Assembly (NCBI GenBank): GCA_900547285.1
Contig: URGF01000002.1
Location: forward strand, 1 to 39,624
Source: an uncultured Collinsella sp.
GTDB lineage: Bacteria > Actinomycetota > Coriobacteriia > Coriobacteriales > Coriobacteriaceae
DNA: 39,624 nt
Direction: 5' to 3'
Part shown: positions 35,526 through 39,624 of the stretch, piece by piece
Layout of the letters: every line of letters starts with the position of its first letter
How positions within the stretch are numbered: position 1 is the first letter of the stretch
Position numbers and translations under genes: made by a program
The notes under the pieces: generated by a model
Database searches by the model: none
The model's input: the letters and a program-made list of their open reading frames with translations, nothing else
Told to the model about the DNA's origin: nothing

Positions 35526-35585
35526 GTATGATGGAGTCAGCTAGGTCGCGGGGCGTCGCCTGTGTTTGGCGGCGTCCCGTTTTTG
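35526..35585 (+). promoter_or_regulatory. promoter and leader terminator-like hairpin of the glycosyltransferase operon
   Basis: A TATGAT -10-like element (near 35527) is followed by a 12-bp stem CGGGGCGTCGCC/GGCGGCGTCCCG (35549-35560 with 35568-35579, two G-U pairs), a 7-base loop, and TTTTT (35580-35584). Only eight bases separate the T-run from the SD (GGAGGG). The arrangement is the same as at 3736-3770. It may end upstream transcripts or attenuate the operon. Confidence 0.55.
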
Positions 35586-35605
35586 TGTTGCAGGGAGGGT
35601 AAGGC

Positions 35606-36793
35606 ATGAACGCCACGGTCGTGATTCCAACGTATTGGGCGGGCGATGACGCTCGCGCAAACGCCCCTGGCACCTATGACCATTCGACACGACTCAACGC
35701 CGACAATCCCGAACTCGACCGCTGCCTGGCCTCGCTTGAGCAGGTGCGCGACATCCCGCGCATCATCCTTTTGGTGGTCTGTCCTGTTTCTGCCACAGCC
35801 GATGTGTCGCTGCGCGTGCACGAGATTGTCGACGCGCATCCCACGCTCAAGGTCACCGTTGTCACCAACACCCAGGCCTCGCGCATCGCAGACCGGGTTG
35901 CTCAGATCGCGCCCAAGGGTTCGGGCGAGTGCGTGAGCCTGCGAGGCTACGGTGCCATCCGCAACATGGGGCTAGCCTGTGCCGCTGTGCTGGGGCATGA
36001 CGCGGTTATCTTTTTGGATGACGATGAGACTGTCATCGACGCCGACTTTATGAAGCGCGCGACCTATGCGTTGGGGCAGCAGACGCGTCAGGGCTTGCCG
36101 ATCTTGGTCAAGAGCGGCTATTTCTACGATCGCGACGGCTCGCCGCTGGCTCCCACGGACAAGGCGGGCATCTGCCATCGTTGGTGGACCAAGCGCATCG
36201 AGTTCAACCGTTGGATGAAAAAGGCGCTCTCGGGCACCCGCATCTCGCGCTCCAACTACGTGTGCGGCGGCCTGATGGCCCTGCACGCCCGCGCCTTTAC
36301 GCGTGTGGCCTTTGACCCGTTTATCACCCGCGGCGAGGACTTGGATTACCTCTTTAACATGCGTATGTTTGGCTACGACGTGTGGTTTGATAACGAGTGG
36401 ACCGTGCGCCATCTGCCTCCGGAGTCCGAAAAGCGCTCACCGCGCTTTATGCAGGATGTATACCGTTGGTACTACGAACGGGCCAAGTTGACGTTCGCCG
36501 CGCATCAAAAGGAGCTCATCCCCGTTACGGCGGCATCGCTCATGCCCTACCCGGGCCCGTGGATTTCGCGCGAGCTCGACGACCGCGTGCGCAAGACCGC
36601 TATGGTCCGCAGCGTGTTTACCCGCGAGCATGAGGGCTACCTGCGCATTTGGCGCCATGGTATCGGCGAGGCAAAGGCCTATGCGCGCCAAAACGCTGCA
36701 AGCTACCTGCGTTTCCAGAGCTTTTGGCCCAAGATCATGGACGGGCTTTGGCGTGACGCACAACTGATCAGTATCCTGGAGGGGGCCGAATGA
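35606..36793 (+). CDS. GT-A family glycosyltransferase of the second LytS/LytTR operon
   Basis: The 395-residue protein starts MNATVVIPTYWAG (GT2-type nucleotide-sugar entry) and has a metal-binding DDD in AVIFLDDDETVID (138-140), an acceptor-site RGEDLDYLFNMRMFGYDVWF with an ED pair, and no clear membrane helix. This is a typical inverting GT-A layout; donor and acceptor are unknown. The C-terminal part is helical and aromatic, suggesting membrane association. GGAGGG precedes the ATG, and the stop overlaps the start of the following kinase gene by four bases, so the transferase and the sensor are translationally coupled. This links it to the signal sensed by the kinase. Confidence 0.88.
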   Translation: MNATVVIPTYWAGDDARANAPGTYDHSTRLNADNPELDRCLASLEQVRDIPRIILLVVCPVSATADVSLRVHEIVDAHPTLKVTVVTNTQASRIADRVAQIAPKGSGECVSLRGYGAIRNMGLACAAVLGHDAVIFLDDDETVIDADFMKRATYALGQQTRQGLPILVKSGYFYDRDGSPLAPTDKAGICHRWWTKRIEFNRWMKKALSGTRISRSNYVCGGLMALHARAFTRVAFDPFITRGEDLDYLFNMRMFGYDVWFDNEWTVRHLPPESEKRSPRFMQDVYRWYYERAKLTFAAHQKELIPVTAASLMPYPGPWISRELDDRVRKTAMVRSVFTREHEGYLRIWRHGIGEAKAYARQNAASYLRFQSFWPKIMDGLWRDAQLISILEGAE

Positions 36794-38133
36794 TCGACCG
36801 CCGCGCCCAGCGCGATAGTTCAATATCAATCTTTCGCATCATTGCCGTTGCATGCGCCATTTGCGTGCTGGTGTACTTTATTTTTGCCTTGGTGACCGGT
36901 ATCGAGCCGATCGCCACGGTGATTGCCTGCGCGCTGCTGTGCATCTTTCTGTGCATCTTTATCTTTTTGACGCTCAATCCCGATTCGGTGCGCTCCCAGT
37001 ACACCGAGGAGACGCTCTCGGTGGCCTCGGCCATGCTCGAGGACATTAAGGGCGGTCTGACGCAGGAGTCGGCGCGTTTGGTGTGCCGGCGCATTTTGCC
37101 CGAGACGCGCGCCATGACGGTGGCCATCACCGACGAGGACAACGTGCTTGCCTGCGCGGGCGAGTTTGAGGAAAAACTGCTGCCCGATACTCCCATCCAC
37201 ACGCTTGCCACACGCTACGTTATCGAACATGGCATCGTGCAGTCGTTCAACCGTATGGTGGATGTCGTGGGCTCGGACGGCTCGCACAACCAAGTTCCCG
37301 CCGGCATTATCGCCCCCATCAAGGTGGGCGATCGTACCGTCGGCACGCTCAAGTTCTACTACAAGACCCCGCGCGCCGTCGACCGTACCCAGTATGCGCT
37401 TGCCTCGGGCTTTGCCGAGATCTTGTCCACGCAGCTCGCCATCCACGAGCTCGAGGTGCAAAAGGAACTCACGGCGCGCGCCGAGGTGCGTGCGCTGCAG
37501 GCGCAGATTAACCCGCACTTCCTGTTCAACACGCTGAACACCATTGCATCGTTTACGCGCACCGACCCGCTGCGGGCCCGCGAACTGCTTCGTGAGTTCT
37601 CATCGTTCTATCGTGCTACACTCGACAACTCGGGATCGCTTATTCCGGTCTCGCGCGAGGTCGCACAGACCAAGCGCTACCTTACCTTTGAGAAGGCCCG
37701 CTTTGGCGAGGACCGCGTGCTTGCGACGTTCGATGTGTCCGAGGACGTGGAAGATACGCTGGTGCCGGCGTTCGTGATCCAGCCGATTGTCGAGAACGCC
37801 GTACGTCATGGTATGGGCGATGACGACGCCCTGAGGATCGACGTGACCGTTCACCAAGACGGCGAGGATGCAATCTTGATTGCCGTGGCCGATAATGGCG
37901 TGGGCATGGATGAGGGTACCGCCGCCAGACTGTTTGACGAGCGCTCTGCCCGTCCCGACGCCAGCTCTCCCCAGGGTGGCGGCGCCGGTGTGGCCATGCA
38001 CAATATTTCGGAGCGCATCCATCGCTTTTATGGGCCGCACTCCTATACGCGTGTCGAATCGGCGCCGGGCAAGGGCACCAAAGTGCTCCTTCATCTTGAT
38101 TTGTCAGAGAGCATCTTTGACATTCAAGAGTAA
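36790..38133 (+). CDS. LytS-like sensor histidine kinase, compact form (2)
   Basis: The 447-residue protein repeats the design of the kinase at 30872: two membrane helices (about 14-37 and 42-61), a GAF-like region (AGIIAPIKVGDRTVGTLKFYY), QAQINPHFLFNTLNT with H243, and a HATPase_c domain (FVIQPIVENAVRHGM, ADNGVGMD, GAGVAMHNI). The shared segment LASGFAxxxSTQLAxxELE before the kinase domain shows that the two are paralogues. The signal is unknown. It overlaps the glycosyltransferase gene by four bases and is followed after 72 bases by its likely regulator. Confidence 0.93.
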   Translation: MIDRRAQRDSSISIFRIIAVACAICVLVYFIFALVTGIEPIATVIACALLCIFLCIFIFLTLNPDSVRSQYTEETLSVASAMLEDIKGGLTQESARLVCRRILPETRAMTVAITDEDNVLACAGEFEEKLLPDTPIHTLATRYVIEHGIVQSFNRMVDVVGSDGSHNQVPAGIIAPIKVGDRTVGTLKFYYKTPRAVDRTQYALASGFAEILSTQLAIHELEVQKELTARAEVRALQAQINPHFLFNTLNTIASFTRTDPLRARELLREFSSFYRATLDNSGSLIPVSREVAQTKRYLTFEKARFGEDRVLATFDVSEDVEDTLVPAFVIQPIVENAVRHGMGDDDALRIDVTVHQDGEDAILIAVADNGVGMDEGTAARLFDERSARPDASSPQGGGAGVAMHNISERIHRFYGPHSYTRVESAPGKGTKVLLHLDLSESIFDIQE

Positions 38134-38142
38134 AATAAAAGG

Positions 38143-38180
38143 CTACGGGCTCAACGTCATGCGACGGATGCCCGGCGTAG
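38143..38180 (+). promoter_or_regulatory. stem structure between the second kinase and regulator genes
   Basis: CTACG/CGTAG (38143-38147 with 38176-38180), GGC/GCC, and an inner CGTC-ATGC-GACG hairpin (38155-38166) can form a bulged stem 25 bases before the regulator start. It has no T-run. It could tune the kinase-to-regulator expression ratio. Confidence 0.3.
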
Positions 38181-38205
38181 TTAGTTGACGAAAGGTTTTA
38201 TCCCT

Positions 38206-38922
38206 ATGCTGCGTGCGATGATTGTGGATGATGAGGCGCCGGCTCGCTCGGAGCTTCGCTTCCTGCTCGAGCAAACGGGCAAGATCGGCACGATCACGGA
38301 GGCGTCGAGCGTCCGCTCCGCCATCGAGATGCTTATGGAAAGTCGCGTGGATGTCGTGTTTCTCGATATCTCGATGCCCGGTGCCTCGGGCCTGCAACTT
38401 GCCGAGGCGCTGCATAAGCTCAAAAATCCGCCGGCGATCGTGTTTGTGACTGCGTATAGCGACCATGCGGTCGAGGCATTCGATGTGGATGCCGTCGATT
38501 ATCTGATGAAGCCGGTCGAGGAAGCTCGCTTGGATCGCGCGATCGAGAAGGTCATGCAACGCGCCAAGCCGGTTACGGACAGCAAGGTGACCATCGAGCG
38601 TATCCCGGTGGAAAAGGGCGGCCGCAAGGTGCTCATTCCCGTGGACGACATTCGCTTTATCATGGCCAAGGACGATTACTCCTGCATCTATACCGTCGAT
38701 GATCGCTTTTTGTCGACGACCTCGCTGGCGCAGTTTGAGGCCAAGCTCTGCGATTTTGGCTTCTTCCGTGTTCACCGCCGCTATATCGTCAACTTGGCGT
38801 GCGTCACGGACGTTGAGACGGTGCCCTCGGGCGCCATCCAGCTGGGCATTACGGGCGTCGACGAACGCGTGCCGGTTTCGCGCCGCCGCGTCGTGCCGCT
38901 CAAGAAGGCCCTGAGCCTCTAG
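38206..38922 (+). CDS. LytTR-family response regulator (2)
   Basis: The 238-residue protein starts MLRAMIVDDEAPARSELRFL and has D8, D9, the phospho-acceptor D54 (VFLDISMPG), T82 and K102 (YLMKPVE), then a LytTR domain (about 135-235: IRFIMAKDDYSCIYTV, GFFRVHRRYIVNLA, VPVSRRRVVPLKKAL). The ATG at 38206 follows GAAAGG at a somewhat long distance; an in-frame TTG at 38185 and an ATG at 38218 are alternatives. Receiver and LytTR parts are close to those of the regulator at 32302. Confidence 0.95.
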   Translation: MLRAMIVDDEAPARSELRFLLEQTGKIGTITEASSVRSAIEMLMESRVDVVFLDISMPGASGLQLAEALHKLKNPPAIVFVTAYSDHAVEAFDVDAVDYLMKPVEEARLDRAIEKVMQRAKPVTDSKVTIERIPVEKGGRKVLIPVDDIRFIMAKDDYSCIYTVDDRFLSTTSLAQFEAKLCDFGFFRVHRRYIVNLACVTDVETVPSGAIQLGITGVDERVPVSRRRVVPLKKALSL

Positions 38923-38928
38923 CACACT

Positions 38929-38979
38929 GGCCCCGCAGCCCTGTAGACCCATCGTCTGCGGAGCCGTGGGGCCTTTTTT
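38929..38979 (+). terminator. terminator of the glycosyltransferase-LytTR operon
   Basis: Outer GGCCCC/GGGGCC (38929-38934 with 38968-38973) with inner GCAG/CTGC pairing, followed by TTTTTT (38974-38979), seven bases after the regulator stop. Confidence 0.8.
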
Positions 38980-39019
38980 GTATGTATCTGCCGAATCGTT
39001 TTTTTGCGGAAGGGATCCC

Positions 39020-39487
39020 ATGAACAGTGCAAGCGCCAAGCGTATCGACATCATCTCGGACACCCACGGCTATTTATCGCCTGCGCTCCTGGACGAGCTT
39101 GAGGGCGCAGACCTGATTATCCACGCCGGCGACCTTACGTCAGAGATGGACTACGAGCACCTATGCACCATCGCCCCCGTGCGGGCCGTACTGGGCAACA
39201 ACGATTACTACCGCGACTACGGCCCCGATGTAGACCGTCTTGCGCTCTTTACTTACGAAGGCCTCAAATTCGCCGTAGCCCACTACCGCGAAGACCTTCC
39301 GGTGGGATCCGTGGACGTAGCCATCAACGGCCACACCCACGTAACCAAAGAAGCCCAAGTGGGCCGTTGCTTAGTCCTCAACCCGGGCAGCGCCAGCTAC
39401 CCCCGAGGCACCCGAGGCCCCACCATGGCCAGAATGCTAGTAAAAGACGGCAAGATTATAAGCACCAAGTTTATTGACCTAGACTAA
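39020..39487 (+). CDS. YfcE/MJ0936-type metallophosphoesterase
   Basis: The 155-residue protein has the calcineurin-like metal-binding motifs in order: IISDTHG (D14, H16), IIHAGDLTS, VLGNNDY, AVAHYRED and INGHTHVT, then the closing VLNPGSASYPRG typical of the short YfcE family. Members hydrolyse phosphodiesters in vitro; the natural substrate is mostly unknown. The start at 39020 has GGAAGGG upstream; a longer frame from 38966 would begin inside the preceding terminator. Confidence 0.93.
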   Translation: MNSASAKRIDIISDTHGYLSPALLDELEGADLIIHAGDLTSEMDYEHLCTIAPVRAVLGNNDYYRDYGPDVDRLALFTYEGLKFAVAHYREDLPVGSVDVAINGHTHVTKEAQVGRCLVLNPGSASYPRGTRGPTMARMLVKDGKIISTKFIDLD

Positions 39488-39496
39488 CCGCAACAA

Positions 39497-39529
39497 AAAC
39501 GGGGGATGCAGATGCGTTCCCCGTTTCCA
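39497..39529. terminator. bidirectional terminator after the phosphoesterase
   Basis: Stem AAACGGGG/CCCCGTTT (39497-39504 with 39519-39526) with a 14-base loop; the A and T feet allow use in both directions. Confidence 0.75.
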
Positions 39530-39624
39530 TTTGAGCCAATGGCCGAGCTTCAACAAAAACCTTAGACAACCCCGCCGCGGAGAACGGGGCCGCCGAGCCG
39601 CGAAGCGGCGAGCAACAACAACGG
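39530..39624. other. right-edge non-coding sequence with GC dyads
   Basis: No gene is supported. CCCCG/CGGGG (about 39571-39588) and CGCCGAGCCGCGAAGCGGCG (39591-39610) form overlapping dyads. The second resembles a REP-like or terminator hairpin; on the minus strand it is followed by GGTTTTTGTTG further on. The window ends inside this sequence. Confidence 0.4.

Overview
The window looks like a chromosome segment from a strictly anaerobic, high-GC, Gram-positive gut actinobacterium of the Coriobacteriia, most likely Collinsella or a close relative. This is an inference. It rests on the strongly GC-ending codons, a complete pyruvate:ferredoxin oxidoreductase, an arginine deiminase pathway, a lactose/cellobiose-type PTS and two LytS/LytTR systems. 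No rRNA, tRNA or CRISPR array was found.

Layout. 1-600: the transposase end of an IS110-family element, inserted in the 3' part of a small membrane-protein gene (to 873). 1073-3530: an archaeal-type AAA ATPase with a nuclease-like C-terminus, then ybaB and recR. 3776-7464: a tightly coupled operon of a membrane-anchored Ser/Gly-rich protein, a Ser/Thr kinase with a membrane tail, and an FHA protein. 7465-11406: a long structured leader and nifJ (PFOR). 12061-20147: an arginine deiminase island. It holds two almost identical carbamate kinase genes at its borders, a YfcC-type transporter, arcA, catabolic OTC, and a divergent pair made of a second, altered arginine deiminase and an XRE/S24-like regulator. 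Two tandem palindromes lie in the divergent promoter region. 20554-26050: a PRD regulator and a PTS IIA-IIB-IIC plus 6-phospho-beta-glucosidase operon, flanked by palindromic REP-like repeats. 26504-27538: an anchored C39-like peptidase (minus strand). 27900-30760: an APC permease and a metal-dependent amidohydrolase. 30872-33036: LytS-like kinase and LytTR regulator. 33129-35434: zinc-dependent phospholipase C-like protein and UMF1-type MFS transporter. 35606-38922: glycosyltransferase, second LytS-like kinase and second LytTR regulator. 39020-39487: YfcE-type phosphoesterase.

How the genes fit together. The ADI genes would import arginine, deiminate it to citrulline, phosphorolyse citrulline to ornithine and carbamoyl phosphate, and make ATP with carbamate kinase; PFOR supplies acetyl-CoA and reduced ferredoxin. 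The PTS and glucosidase import and split beta-glucosides. The two sensor pairs share one compact design (two membrane helices, GAF-like region, HFLFN kinase) and probably arose by duplication.

The best candidates for something not yet described are: the altered ADI paralogue with its translationally coupled regulator and the 30-bp-spaced operators; the arcC duplication, identical from codon 7 through the terminator; a rod-like RNA of about 190 nt upstream of nifJ; and terminator-like hairpins placed just upstream of the Shine-Dalgarno site of envelope or signalling operons.
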